Origin: Prevotella micans DSM 21469 = JCM 16134 | GTDB taxonomy: Bacteria; Bacteroidota; Bacteroidia; Bacteroidales; Bacteroidaceae | Direction of reading: 5' to 3' | DNA: 38,494 nucleotides | Assembly: GCF_000614105.1 (NCBI RefSeq) | Contig: NZ_BAKH01000025.1 | Coordinates: forward strand, 1 to 38,494 | In this document: one piece after another, positions 1 to 8,224 of the stretch | Position numbering within the stretch: position 1 is the first letter of the stretch | Layout: the number at the start of each line of letters is the position of its first letter | The notes under the pieces: generated by a model | Seen by the model: the letters and a program-made list of their open reading frames with translations, nothing else | Database searches by the model: none | What the model was told of the DNA's origin: nothing | Position numbers and translations under genes: made by a program

Positions 1-1
1 C

Positions 2-103
2 ATCAAGAAAATTAATCCGTTGCTGCCAGAACTTGAGCGAGCTATTGCGGCAGAGCAGAAGGCACTCGCTCTGCTCGTGAATTTAGAGGGGACGGAGAAA
101 TAA
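2..103 (+). CDS. C-terminal end of an unidentified protein (partial)
   Basis: An open frame enters from the left edge and ends at TAA (101-103), giving 33 C-terminal residues. They are helical in character, with alternating Leu/Ala and Glu, and contain LLPELERAIAAEQKALALL. No domain can be assigned from so little. The gene converges on the minus-strand DUF58 gene that ends at 173. The 69 bases between them hold only a weak GTTACG/CGTAAC stem (152-173) overlapping the DUF58 stop. Assignment as coding rests on the open frame and amphipathic composition alone. Confidence 0.45.
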   Translation: MKKINPLLPELERAIAAEQKALALLVNLEGTEK

Positions 104-172
104 ACTGGTAGCGGAAAATAATTAGGAGGGGAAAGGAAGATTCGGGGGCAGGTTACGACACTTCTTGCGTAA

Positions 173-1486
173 CTAGGAGAGGATTTGGCGTTGTTTCAGT
201 TCGATATATTTGTTTATTACGTCTACGCTGAGATTCTTCGGGGTGGTGAGCAGGCTAAGGATGCCGTGTTGTTGGAGTGTTGAAACTATAAGGCGTTGTT
301 CGTAAGCGAATTTTTCGGCAATGACGTGCCTATAGTAGTCTTCGGTGGTTTGTTTGTCTGATGAGATGTAGGTTTGTAGTTCGGCGTCTTCGAAAAATAC
401 GACCAGAAGGCGGTGCCGGTTGTTGAGGAGTTTGAGATACGCGAGCTGCCGGTGCAACGAACCGAGACCGGAGAAGTTTGTGTAGAGAATGAGCAGACTG
501 CGCTTGCTGATGCTGCGGTTGATATTTGTACACAGGGCGCTAAAATCGGTTTCACCGAACGATGTTTGCTCGGCATAGAGGGCTTCGAGAATGTGTTGCA
601 TCTGGGTTGGTCTACTGGAGGGGGCCAGCATTGTATCTACCTTTTCGGCGAAGGTTATTAAGCCTGCTTTGTCGTCTTTTCGGATGGCGATGTGTGAAAG
701 CACAAGGGCGGCGTTGATGCTGTAATCGAGGAGGGTCATTTTATCAAATGCTTGCTGCATGACTCGGCCTTTGTCGATTACCGAATATATTCTTTGCGAA
801 CGTTCGTCGCGATACACATTAACCATCAGTTCATGCCTTCGAGCACTGGCTTTCCAGTTTATGGTTCTGTATTCATCGCCCGGAACATAGGCTTTTATTT
901 GTTCGAACTCGGTATTGTTGCCTACCCGACGGATACGTTTTATTCCCATTTCGAGAAGGTTGTTGCTCATTGCAAGAAGCTCGTAGTGGTTGAGCATGAG
1001 AAATGAAGGATAGACCTTCACTTCTTTTTCTTCGGCCTGTGTGTAGCGTCGTTCTACGAGGGTGAGTGGAGTTCTGACGAAGATGCGGAGTCGACCGAAA
1101 TGATATGTTCCGCGAACAACGGGGCGAAGACTGTAGGATGTTTCGCTGGTTGTTTTGGCTGGCAGAGGAAGATGGTATTTAATGTTGCGCCGCTGGAATA
1201 TGACGGGGGCTTCGTCTATAATTATGGCCGAGAGACGGAGGGCGAAGGAGTTCGATATAATTATTCGTATTGTGTTGTCGTCGCCATTCGAGAATCGGTC
1301 GGCACAATCGCGTCGGGCGGTTATTCCTTTTTTGTGGAAAAGCATCAGTATGTCAGCCAGTAGAGCTGCGGCGAGGAGCAACAGCATGAATTTGCCGACC
1401 CCGAAGAGGGGTGGGAAAGCGAATCCTAGAGCGGTTACGATTGTGATTGCAGCTAGGACGATGTAGAATCTTCGGGTGAGAAACAT
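173..1486 (-). CDS. DUF58 domain membrane protein
   Basis: A 437-residue protein with two N-terminal hydrophobic segments (about residues 8-28 and 32-50), then a soluble region. The DUF58 signature lies at about 195-213 (QIKAYVPGDEYRTINWKASA), followed by a VWA-like fold. DUF58 proteins are typically encoded beside MoxR ATPases and are thought to work with them in envelope-associated assembly or chaperone functions; the exact role here is inference. Its start lies one base after the stop of the upstream MoxR gene, so the two are surely co-transcribed. It is the last gene of the six-gene minus-strand cluster and looks intact. Confidence 0.9.
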   Translation of the reverse strand: MFLTRRFYIVLAAITIVTALGFAFPPLFGVGKFMLLLLAAALLADILMLFHKKGITARRDCADRFSNGDDNTIRIIISNSFALRLSAIIIDEAPVIFQRRNIKYHLPLPAKTTSETSYSLRPVVRGTYHFGRLRIFVRTPLTLVERRYTQAEEKEVKVYPSFLMLNHYELLAMSNNLLEMGIKRIRRVGNNTEFEQIKAYVPGDEYRTINWKASARRHELMVNVYRDERSQRIYSVIDKGRVMQQAFDKMTLLDYSINAALVLSHIAIRKDDKAGLITFAEKVDTMLAPSSRPTQMQHILEALYAEQTSFGETDFSALCTNINRSISKRSLLILYTNFSGLGSLHRQLAYLKLLNNRHRLLVVFFEDAELQTYISSDKQTTEDYYRHVIAEKFAYEQRLIVSTLQQHGILSLLTTPKNLSVDVINKYIELKQRQILS

Positions 1487-1487
1487 T

Positions 1488-2477
1488 TTATTTCGGAACC
1501 TCCACTTTATCGATTAATCGCTCGGCCACTTTGTCGGGCGTGTAGCCTTCCATTTCAGCTTCGGCTGTTAGCAGGAGTCGGTGACGCAGCACGGCAGGCG
1601 CAACGGTTTTAATGTCGTCGGGTGCAACGAAGTTTCTTCCGCTCAATATGGCGTAGGCTTTCGAGGTGTTCAGAATAGCCACTGAGGCGCGCGGACTTGC
1701 TCCGAGGAATACAGCTCGCGAGGTTCGGGTTTGCTGAATAATTTCGGTAATGTAGCGCAGTAAACTCTCTTCAATGAACACGTCTTTGAGCATGGCTCGC
1801 ATTTCAAGGAGTTCGCTCACGGTTATTGTGGGTTGTATGGTTTCCAATCTGGTTAGTTCGCGGTTGGCGAGGTGGCGTTTGAGTATGTCGACCTCTTCTT
1901 CGGCTGTTGGATAACCCATGGATATTTTGAATATGAAACGGTCGAGCTGTGCTTCCGGCAAGCGGTAGGTTCCTTCCTGTTCAACGGGGTTTTGGGTGGC
2001 TATAATTGTGTAGAGTTCACCCATCGGATGGGTTTTTCCGTCGATGGTTGCCTGCCGTTCTTCCATCACCTCGAAGAGAGCAGCTTGTGTCTTTGCAGGT
2101 GCACGATTGATTTCGTCGACCAGAATCATATCGGCGAAAACAGGACCGTGATGGAAGTTGAACTCGGATGTTTTCATGTTAAACACAGTTGTTCCGAGAA
2201 CGTCGCTCGGCATAAGGTCGGGTGTAAACTGAATGCGCGAGAAACGGGCATCAACCAGCTTGGACACCAGTTTGGCCAGAAGTGTCTTTGCCACTCCGGG
2301 CACACCTTCGATTAGTACATGACCGTCGGCGAGCATGGCCGTGAGAATAAGGTCTACGGTTTGTTGCTGACCAACGATGACGTTGGCAATCTGCTGGCGC
2401 AGTTCGTTTATTTTTCGACTGAAAATCTCGATAGACTCGTTTGTTTCCATAAATATATTTTTTGTTTTGATGTTCAA
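1488..2477 (-). CDS. MoxR-family AAA+ ATPase
   Basis: A 329-residue AAA+ ATPase. Walker A is GVPGVAKT (residues 58-65), Walker B is MILVDE (117-122) and the sensor-1 region is IIATQNP (158-164), with the arginine-rich segment GASPRAS near 260. MoxR ATPases act as chaperones for partner proteins such as the DUF58/VWA type, with which they are nearly always paired. The start at 2477 overlaps the DUF4350 gene by four bases (ATGA), which indicates translational coupling. A second possible start is Met10 (2450), which better matches the usual MoxR N-terminus. No anomalies are visible. Confidence 0.94.
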   Translation of the reverse strand: MNIKTKNIFMETNESIEIFSRKINELRQQIANVIVGQQQTVDLILTAMLADGHVLIEGVPGVAKTLLAKLVSKLVDARFSRIQFTPDLMPSDVLGTTVFNMKTSEFNFHHGPVFADMILVDEINRAPAKTQAALFEVMEERQATIDGKTHPMGELYTIIATQNPVEQEGTYRLPEAQLDRFIFKISMGYPTAEEEVDILKRHLANRELTRLETIQPTITVSELLEMRAMLKDVFIEESLLRYITEIIQQTRTSRAVFLGASPRASVAILNTSKAYAILSGRNFVAPDDIKTVAPAVLRHRLLLTAEAEMEGYTPDKVAERLIDKVEVPK

Positions 2478-3784
2478 CTTTCGTTCAGCATATCGTCGAG
2501 CGCATCGATAACAGTGCGCATTTCTGAATCCGATATTTTACTCTTCTGTGCGAGTAGCGCAGTTATTTGCTGCAAGGTGCCGGCAATCTCTTCCTTGGGT
2601 TTGCCGATACGTTTGCTTAGTCGTTCGGCAATATCGGCGCGTCGTTCTGTGTCGTCTACATCTATCATGAATTGCCGGCGAACGGTTTCGCAGAAGAATC
2701 TGTATTTCTTTTCGAGCAGGTCGCGGTTGTCGTGCCGTTGATGATAGAGTGTGCCGATGAGCTTAACAAACTCGAGCGATTTATTTTCTGGATCTTTCAC
2801 CACGGGGATGATGCGTTGTCGGCGTCGGGCGGTGAATACGAAGAAAATAATAAGTCCGATTAGCGCCGTATAGATGGCCCAGCGCAAAGGGGGTTGCTGT
2901 AAGAAATATACGAGTGGCGTTTCCTGGTTTATGGCATCTTTCGGCAGATAAGCCTCTGTGCGAACCACAGGCATATTACCAAATTGAGAGAACAGTCGGA
3001 AGATGATTGGACGGATTTTGTTATCGAGCATCCCGTAGTTGGTGAATAGCAGTGGACTGGAGCATAAGAATACTTCACTACCATTTTTTTTCATCGAAAC
3101 AATTAACGGCAAGGCTTCTTCGGTGGGTGAATTCACAACTCCTTCTTCTTTAGCGGGCTCGACGTAGACTCCTTCCGAGGTAACGGTGTCTGAAACGGTT
3201 TCGTCTATATAGTTGACACGGGTTAGCAACGTATCTATCTCACGAGCTTTATGAATTTGTATGTACCCTTCGACGAAATAAGAATAAATGCTCGATGCAT
3301 ATTCGGCATACGGCTTTTGCTTGCCCCAACGAAGTTTCGACATGGGTACTTGGCGTTCCTGAATGGTTCTTTGCAAAAGCCGAGGATTGAAATTATCGTT
3401 TCCGTAGATACTCACGTTCCAGTCGGGTGGTACGGAATCGTAGTTGAATTTATAGGTAACTATCAACAGCTTGTTTCCCTTTGCCAAGAGTCGATTGATT
3501 GCACGCATATCTGTTTGCGATGGCGAGAATCCGGGTGTCTGAACCATTATCACACGCTTTACGTTTGCTTTTTCGGCTGCCATTTGAGGTAGCGTGCGAT
3601 GCGTCACCGAATATCCTCCCGTCAACGACCGACTCAACAAAGTGTCCATCACCGCACATCCGAAAGGTTGCTCGTCGCGATGACTGTAGGTTGCTTTCCA
3701 TGAAAACTTCGACGGCGCATTCCATTCAATCAGGAATACAACCAGCAGAGCCAAACCGATTATGAACAAAAACCGACGATTCAT
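2474..3784 (-). CDS. DUF4350-like membrane protein
   Basis: A 436-residue protein with an N-terminal transmembrane segment (about 4-20), a long extracytoplasmic domain, a second transmembrane segment near 303-320 (YTALIGLIIFFVFTA) and a cytoplasmic C-terminal helical region rich in Arg/Lys/Glu. This layout and its place between a DUF4129-type gene and moxR match the DUF4350 family of Bacteroidota; function is unknown. Its start overlaps the preceding gene by four bases, and its end overlaps moxR by four. It probably forms part of one envelope complex with its neighbours (inference from context). Confidence 0.78.
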   Translation of the reverse strand: MNRRFLFIIGLALLVVFLIEWNAPSKFSWKATYSHRDEQPFGCAVMDTLLSRSLTGGYSVTHRTLPQMAAEKANVKRVIMVQTPGFSPSQTDMRAINRLLAKGNKLLIVTYKFNYDSVPPDWNVSIYGNDNFNPRLLQRTIQERQVPMSKLRWGKQKPYAEYASSIYSYFVEGYIQIHKAREIDTLLTRVNYIDETVSDTVTSEGVYVEPAKEEGVVNSPTEEALPLIVSMKKNGSEVFLCSSPLLFTNYGMLDNKIRPIIFRLFSQFGNMPVVRTEAYLPKDAINQETPLVYFLQQPPLRWAIYTALIGLIIFFVFTARRRQRIIPVVKDPENKSLEFVKLIGTLYHQRHDNRDLLEKKYRFFCETVRRQFMIDVDDTERRADIAERLSKRIGKPKEEIAGTLQQITALLAQKSKISDSEMRTVIDALDDMLNES

Positions 3785-4392
3785 TGTACGCCTCCTTCCT
3801 CAATTGCAGTTTGCATTGTCTGCATATTCTGTACGTCGGTCTCAACGGCCATGTAATTTCCATAGCGCACTCGCATAAATAACGTGGTGAAACGTACAAA
3901 TTCGGGATGAAGATATTCGCGGGTATATTGAGTGGGAGTTTTGTAAATCTTCCAACTAATGAGGTTAGCGTCGGCCAATCGGCGGAGCGTTTGCAAGTAA
4001 ACCACGCAAACAGCTCTACTAAAATCAGCTCGTTCAAATGCTTTGCGCAACTCTTCTTCGAAATCGACACCGTAGATATCGTTAGCCTCAATGCTGTCGG
4101 TCTTTATTCGGCCTTCACGTCTGAACAGTTTAGGCTTGTATTTGAAAAGCAAAAATATCAATCCGCCTATCAGCACTAGCGCTAACACAATGTAGATAAA
4201 TATTCGGATGTCGCCCGGCGATTTAATGCTGAACAAATCGCGTAGCAACTCGCCTACTTGTTGCTGCAACCATTCCCAGATATTTACTTCCGGCATTTCC
4301 AACTCGCGAGCATAGTTGAAATTCTCGTCGCTTTGGAAGCGGTTCAGCAACTCTGGGTTGCAGACAACGGTGTCGGTGAGTTGAGGCAGCAT
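3781..4392 (-). CDS. DUF4129-like membrane protein
   Basis: A 203-residue protein with one strong transmembrane segment (about 64-84, IFIYIVLALVLIGGLIFLLF) and a cytoplasmic C-terminal region. That region contains a helical stretch with Asp/Glu and the TPTQYTREY-like segment near 153-161 that is typical of DUF4129 C-terminal domains. Family members sit with SpoIIM-like, MoxR and DUF58 genes; no reaction is known. It overlaps the DUF4350 gene by four bases, consistent with coupled translation. The assignment rests on architecture and context more than on a diagnostic motif. Confidence 0.72.
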   Translation of the reverse strand: MLPQLTDTVVCNPELLNRFQSDENFNYARELEMPEVNIWEWLQQQVGELLRDLFSIKSPGDIRIFIYIVLALVLIGGLIFLLFKYKPKLFRREGRIKTDSIEANDIYGVDFEEELRKAFERADFSRAVCVVYLQTLRRLADANLISWKIYKTPTQYTREYLHPEFVRFTTLFMRVRYGNYMAVETDVQNMQTMQTAIEEGGVQ

Positions 4393-4398
4393 GGGGCG

Positions 4399-5388
4399 TC
4401 AATAATTAAAGATTCTCGAAATTGTCGAACTCGTTATCGACTTGCGACATTTCCTCGAAGTGCTCAATATCTTTTTCAACAGACCGTTTCTCGTCTTTTT
4501 CGACAATACTTCCGTATACATAGCTTGTCCTATTGTTGGCAGCGCCATAGACATATATGTGCCCAACGACTGAACGATTGCCAGCAGATAAACTCCGAAA
4601 CTATACAACGGCGAGCCCACAACCGAGTTTGTAGGGTCGTCAACGAGAAGGAAAGTTTTAACTAGAATCATGATATACCACGGCATCATAACCGTGCTTT
4701 GAATAATACTCGACACCATCGACATCACGATGATGAATCCCAAGATTAAACCGAAATGATTAAATCCAAGTTTGAAGCTGCGCTTGATGGAGTCTATGAG
4801 GCTTGTTTCGTCTTCGAAAATGTAGATGGGTAGCGAAATCGACAGCGGAACTAGAAACACTATCAGTCCTATCATCATAATACTAATCAACATCAAAAGA
4901 GTCGGTGCTATGTAGACTGCCAATACTAAAAGAATCGTAATCAGAATGGTTGCACCGAAGAACAAAGCTCCCAGGGCAAGCGACCGTTTGGCTGCGCCGA
5001 TGATGAAAGGTTTCAATTCACGAAGACCAATGCCTTCCATCTGTCCATCGTTATCGCTGTAGTGCTTCACCATGGCGTAGCAAAACGACGAGAGAACAAG
5101 CGTGCCGAGCATCATGAAAATGAAATAGAGAAGGTAGTAGACTACAGTTCGGATTATAGACGAATAAGGCATCCCTGCACCAGAGCCAGCATTGAGCCCA
5201 ATCTCAAAAATGAAACTGAAGAATCCGTTCAGCAAGAAAGCCTGGACGAGCGATAGCGGAAGAAGCAGGTAAATACACCCCTTGAACCAAAGTTTGAAGT
5301 TCGAACGAATGAAGTCGAAGGTTGCCGTGAAGTTTTCACCGAAGGAGCGAATCTTGTAGAGGGGTATTTGTTTCTTTGCTTTTTGCAT
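4399..5388 (-). CDS. Polytopic membrane protein, C-terminus frameshifted
   Basis: About 329 residues with six or so hydrophobic segments and no catalytic motif; it resembles the uncharacterised membrane proteins found between SpoIIM-like and DUF4129 genes in Bacteroidales. The last about 38 residues in the main frame are basic and Ser-rich, unlike a natural tail. In the neighbouring frame the same DNA reads GSIVEKDEKRSVEKDIEHFE and ends at a stop at 4406-4408, which is acidic and helical. One missing T in the run ATGTATACGG at about 4520-4530 (TATTAC would restore Tyr-Tyr-Gly) explains this. The main frame therefore probably carries a one-base deletion, real or artefactual. Its start overlaps the end of the SpoIIM-like gene by 53 bases. 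Confidence 0.75.
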   Translation of the reverse strand: MQKAKKQIPLYKIRSFGENFTATFDFIRSNFKLWFKGCIYLLLPLSLVQAFLLNGFFSFIFEIGLNAGSGAGMPYSSIIRTVVYYLLYFIFMMLGTLVLSSFCYAMVKHYSDNDGQMEGIGLRELKPFIIGAAKRSLALGALFFGATILITILLVLAVYIAPTLLMLISIMMIGLIVFLVPLSISLPIYIFEDETSLIDSIKRSFKLGFNHFGLILGFIIVMSMVSSIIQSTVMMPWYIMILVKTFLLVDDPTNSVVGSPLYSFGVYLLAIVQSLGTYMSMALPTIGQAMYTEVLSKKTRNGLLKKILSTSRKCRKSITSSTISRIFNY

Positions 5389-6344
5389 GATGATTACGTT
5401 TGTAGGGTAAGTAAATGAAATAAAACAATATGAATATAGCCGAGGCGGATATGATTGCTAAACGATAGCCGTCGCCCATCCGGGTGTGACGTGTCAGAAA
5501 ACTCTCGATGAACCCCGCAACGATGAAGATGGGCACCGTGCCAACAACTATCTTCATTCCGCGACGCGCCCCGCGTTTGAAACTTTCCAGTCGCGAATAG
5601 GTTCCCGGGAACAGCCAGCTATTGCCCATAGCCAGACCCGCTGCACCGGCAACAACAATCGACGACAGTTCCAGAGTGCCATGCAGCATCGTTGCCATTA
5701 GACTTTCGCCTAAAAGATTATGCTGATAGAAGAAGGTGTCGAAACAACCCACCATTATTCCGTTACTGAACAGCATCCAGCCCGGCGCAAAGCTCGTTAA
5801 TACGCCCGACACGAAGACATAGAACGAAACCATGATATTATTCAGCGTTATGCCTATGAACATGCTGCTCGGTTCTTCCATGCCGTATATTCATTGGTTG
5901 TCCGTTGGCAATATTCTCCATCGTGAGGTCCATATAAGAGTCGCCCAGAATTATCCGCGGAAACGACTGGTCGCCCAGCGTCGAAACAACGCCCACCAGC
6001 ACGCTCAGCGCAAAGAGCAGAAAAGAAACGCCCAGCAATCGTCGTTCGTGCCACATAACGTCGGGAACTTCCTTAGTCCAGAACGTAATGAGCCGCGTCC
6101 ATTTCTCGCGTTTATTGTGATAAATCTCGTTATGAAGAGCCGACGCCAGATTATTCAGATAAATCGTTATCCTCGAATCGGAATAATGTGTTTGGGCGAA
6201 GGCCAGATCGGCAGTCAAGTCGGTGTAAATCTCCGCCAAACGGTCGGGCGATTCTTTAGAAGCTCTACTAATAACCTCTTCTGTTGCGCGCCATTTGTCG
6301 ATGTTCGAACGAATGAATATAACTTCTTTCATGATTTGCTGCAT
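5336..6344 (-). CDS. SpoIIM-like (stage II sporulation M family) membrane protein, frameshifted
   Basis: Two overlapping frames, 6344-5838 and 5881-5336, together give one SpoIIM/DUF95-like protein of about 330 residues. The N-terminal half holds a helical cytoplasmic region (FIRSNIDKWRATEEVI) and the first transmembrane segment. The second half contains the family-typical region NNIMVSFYVFVSGVLTSFAP and the following hydrophobic helices. The break lies near 5885: frame one runs on into a basic nonsense tail (RHGRTEQHVHRHNAE), while frame two resumes as GMEEPSSMF. Loss of two bases (for example one TA from AATATATACGGC) or gain of one would account for it. It is first in the minus-strand cluster, behind a good promoter at 6385-6417. 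Despite the family name, no sporulation is implied in Bacteroidota. Confidence 0.8.
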
Positions 6345-6384
6345 ACCGCGACAGAGAGGGGGGGATAAAAGCGGTATTCGTGAG

Positions 6385-6417
6385 GCAAAAGTAGCTCTTT
6401 ATCCCTACATTTGCAAA
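6385..6417 (-). promoter_or_regulatory. Promoter of the SpoIIM-MoxR-DUF58 cluster
   Basis: On the minus strand, TTTG (6417-6414) is followed by 20 bases and then TACTTTTGC (6393-6385). This matches the Bacteroidota vegetative promoter pattern TTTG-N19-21-TAnnTTTG. It lies about 40 bases upstream of the SpoIIM-like start at 6344. Confidence 0.7.
6406..6414 (+). promoter_or_regulatory. -7 box of the RDD gene promoter
   Basis: TACATTTGC matches TAnnTTTGC exactly, 27 bases before the RDD start codon chosen at 6441. No clear TTTG is seen at the -33 distance. The box overlaps the -33 element of the divergent minus-strand promoter. Confidence 0.5.
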
Positions 6418-6440
6418 ACGAAAATATAACCAGCAAACCA

Positions 6441-7160
6441 ATGAGCGAATCAAATATAATTACCGGCCAATACGTCCGAATAAGCCAAACCCCTGCCGGC
6501 CTAGGCAGCCGAATCGTAGCAACGATTATCGATATATTCGTCATCTTTTTCTATCTCGAAGGTTTATCGCTGCTACTCGGCATAACCAAAATCGACATCG
6601 GCCTGCTGGGCATGTTCCTACTCTTCTATCTGCCCACGATATTCTATTCTTTCCTCTTCGAAGTGTTCAACAACGGGCGCTCTCCCGGAAAGATGATAAT
6701 GAAAACCCGAGTTGTAAAGAAAGACGGTTCAACTCCCGGCCTCGGAGAATATTTTATGCGATGGCTCCTGCAGCTCGTCGACATCGGTTTCGGATTTATA
6801 GGCATACTCGTTATCGTTACCACGAAAAACAGTCAGCGACTCGGCGATTTGGCAGCCGGAACAATGGTTATCCAGGTGAATAACTACCGGAAAATACAGG
6901 TCTCGCTCGACGAGTTCACCTACCTAGAGCGAAACTACCGACCGGTTTATGCAGCTGCTGAACGACTGACACTAAATCAGGTCGACGTGATTCGACGAAC
7001 TGTTGACAGCGACTACGGCGACGAACGCGAACGCCGAATCGAAACCCTATCCACTAAAATTCACTCCATGTTCGACATACCGAACGACGGCATACCCCAC
7101 GAAAAATTCCTCTACACCCTGATGCGCGACTATCAGCACTACGCCCTCGAACTAGTTTAA
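6441..7160 (+). CDS. RDD family membrane protein
   Basis: A 239-residue protein with the RDD signature near the N-terminus (GLGSRIVATIIDIFVIF, where Arg and Asp are the name-giving residues), two further hydrophobic segments, and NNGRSPGKMIMKTRVVKKDG, typical of the loop after the second segment. A soluble C-terminal tail of about 90 residues follows. RDD proteins are often proposed transporters or membrane partners, without a settled function. I chose ATG 6441 because an upstream in-frame start (6411) would lie inside the -7 promoter box. It diverges from the SpoIIM/MoxR cluster, an arrangement common in Bacteroidales that suggests a shared task. Confidence 0.88.
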   Translation: MSESNIITGQYVRISQTPAGLGSRIVATIIDIFVIFFYLEGLSLLLGITKIDIGLLGMFLLFYLPTIFYSFLFEVFNNGRSPGKMIMKTRVVKKDGSTPGLGEYFMRWLLQLVDIGFGFIGILVIVTTKNSQRLGDLAAGTMVIQVNNYRKIQVSLDEFTYLERNYRPVYAAAERLTLNQVDVIRRTVDSDYGDERERRIETLSTKIHSMFDIPNDGIPHEKFLYTLMRDYQHYALELV

Positions 7161-7242
7161 TATTCCCGCTCCCGCACGCCATTCTTTCCGTGGCGCATCC
7201 GGGCTAAATTCTCCCGAGCATACACGAGCATACAATAATACG

Positions 7243-7268
7243 GGGCCATCTCAGCTATGGGATGGCCC
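7243..7268 (+). terminator. Hairpin after the RDD gene
   Basis: GGGCCATC (7243-7250) and GATGGCCC (7261-7268) form an 8-bp perfect stem with a 10-base loop, about 80 bases after the RDD stop. No strong U-tract follows, so termination is plausible but not certain. Confidence 0.5.
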
Positions 7269-7291
7269 TAATCGTGTTGCCTGCACACAAA

Positions 7292-7460
7292 CGCCCACTC
7301 GGCCGACAGGCCGCATGTAGGGACAGACCCCGTGTCTGTCCGCCCCCAACGCCGTCCGTCAAGGCCGAGATATGTTATGCGGTGGGGAGACTGAATTGGG
7401 GCGGGGATCGGACAGACACGGGGTCTGTCCCTACATGCGGGCTAGAGGCCCGAGTTGGCG
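7292..7460. repeat. Nested palindromic intergenic element, copy A
   Basis: About 169 bases whose ends are inverted repeats: the left arm (7292-7348) matches the reverse complement of the right arm (7400-7460) over about 55 bases. Each arm holds a smaller perfect palindrome, GGACAGAC/GTCTGTCC, at 7321-7341 and 7410-7430. The centre contains TATGCGGT and GAATTGG segments shared with copy B at 34361-34551. It carries no open frame worth calling and no transposase. It looks like a non-autonomous miniature repeat or a REP-like element; which one cannot be decided from here. Confidence 0.8.
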
Positions 7461-7609
7461 CGCGTCGTGATTATGAATTGTTCTGACCGAGTGTCATACG
7501 TGTCGCTCACCGTTTCTTCAGAGATTAAGAGGTTTCTTCTCAGGAAATCATGTAATTGAGAGCTATATGACCGTGCGCGAGTGGTATTATCCGGAATTTA
7601 CCGACGAAT

Positions 7610-7937
7610 CACACAAAGAACTTAAAGAGAGTGTGTGGCAGAGACTATTTCACACAGAGAGTTTATAGAGACTGTGTGACAGAGACTATTTCACACAAAG
7701 AACTTACGGAGAGTGTGTGACAGAGACTATTTCACACAAAGAGTTTAAAGAAAGCGTGTGATAGAGACTATTTCACACAAAGAGTTTAAAGAAAGCGTGT
7801 AACAGAGACTATTTCACACAAAGAGTTTACAGAGACTGTGTAAAATAGCCTATTTCACACAAAAAGTTTACAGAGACTGTGTGTCAGAGACTATTTCACA
7901 CAAAGAGTTTACAGAGACTGTGTAAAATAGCCTATTT
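7610..7937. repeat. Tandem array of eight 41-bp repeats
   Basis: Eight head-to-tail units of exactly 41 bases (328 bases in all), each starting CACACAAAGA or a near variant and ending in CTATTT. Each unit carries CACAC near its start and GTGTG or GTGTA about 22 bases on, allowing a short stem. Units 6 and 8 differ from the rest by ending TAAAATAGCCTATTT, which is itself palindromic (AAATAG/CTATTT). There is no spacer diversity, so it is not a CRISPR. It lies between the palindromic element and the promoter of the mannan operon. Confidence 0.88.
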
Positions 7938-8178
7938 CGAAGACTCTCTCCTGTAGATACCGGCCGAACTTGAATGTTTTTCCTCATTTCTTCAGCGCAT
8001 TGCCGTCGGCGCAGTGGAATTTCGGACGAATTTTCATTCCCTCTCAGTCGAAAAGCATGTCGCCCGGGCGAATCGCGAATGAATCTCCCATTCCACCGTG
8101 GTCGGACACACTAAAAGGTTGAAGCGTTAGGCCTAGCATCCGCAAAAAAAGTATTATGCTTTTGAAGGAGACGCCGAG
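7938..8178. other. Gene-free stretch before the mannan operon
   Basis: About 240 bases between the 41-bp array and the -7 box at 8179. Only short open frames occur, on both strands, without family resemblance. I see no further repeats or strong hairpins; it may hold regulator sites for the operon. Confidence 0.5.
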
Positions 8179-8187
8179 TATCTTTGC
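8179..8187 (+). promoter_or_regulatory. -7 box of the mannan operon promoter
   Basis: TATCTTTGC matches TAnnTTTGC exactly, 38 bases upstream of the esterase start at 8225. The only TTTG upstream (8161-8164) is just 14 bases away, too close for a standard -33 element, so activator dependence is possible. Confidence 0.5.
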
Positions 8188-8224
8188 CGATGTGAATATT
8201 CCTAGAAATAAACAAGATAGAACG

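Noticed and set aside
4258..4665. 135-residue plus-strand ORF
   Set aside because: Antisense to the DUF4129-like and membrane protein genes, with shadow-like composition.
7262..7486. 74-residue ORF on the plus strand
   Set aside because: It lies wholly within palindromic element copy A and its hairpin; the similar ORF at 34399-34587 lies in copy B.
7610..7937. CRISPR-like array
   Set aside because: Units abut directly with no unique spacers, and no cas gene is present.
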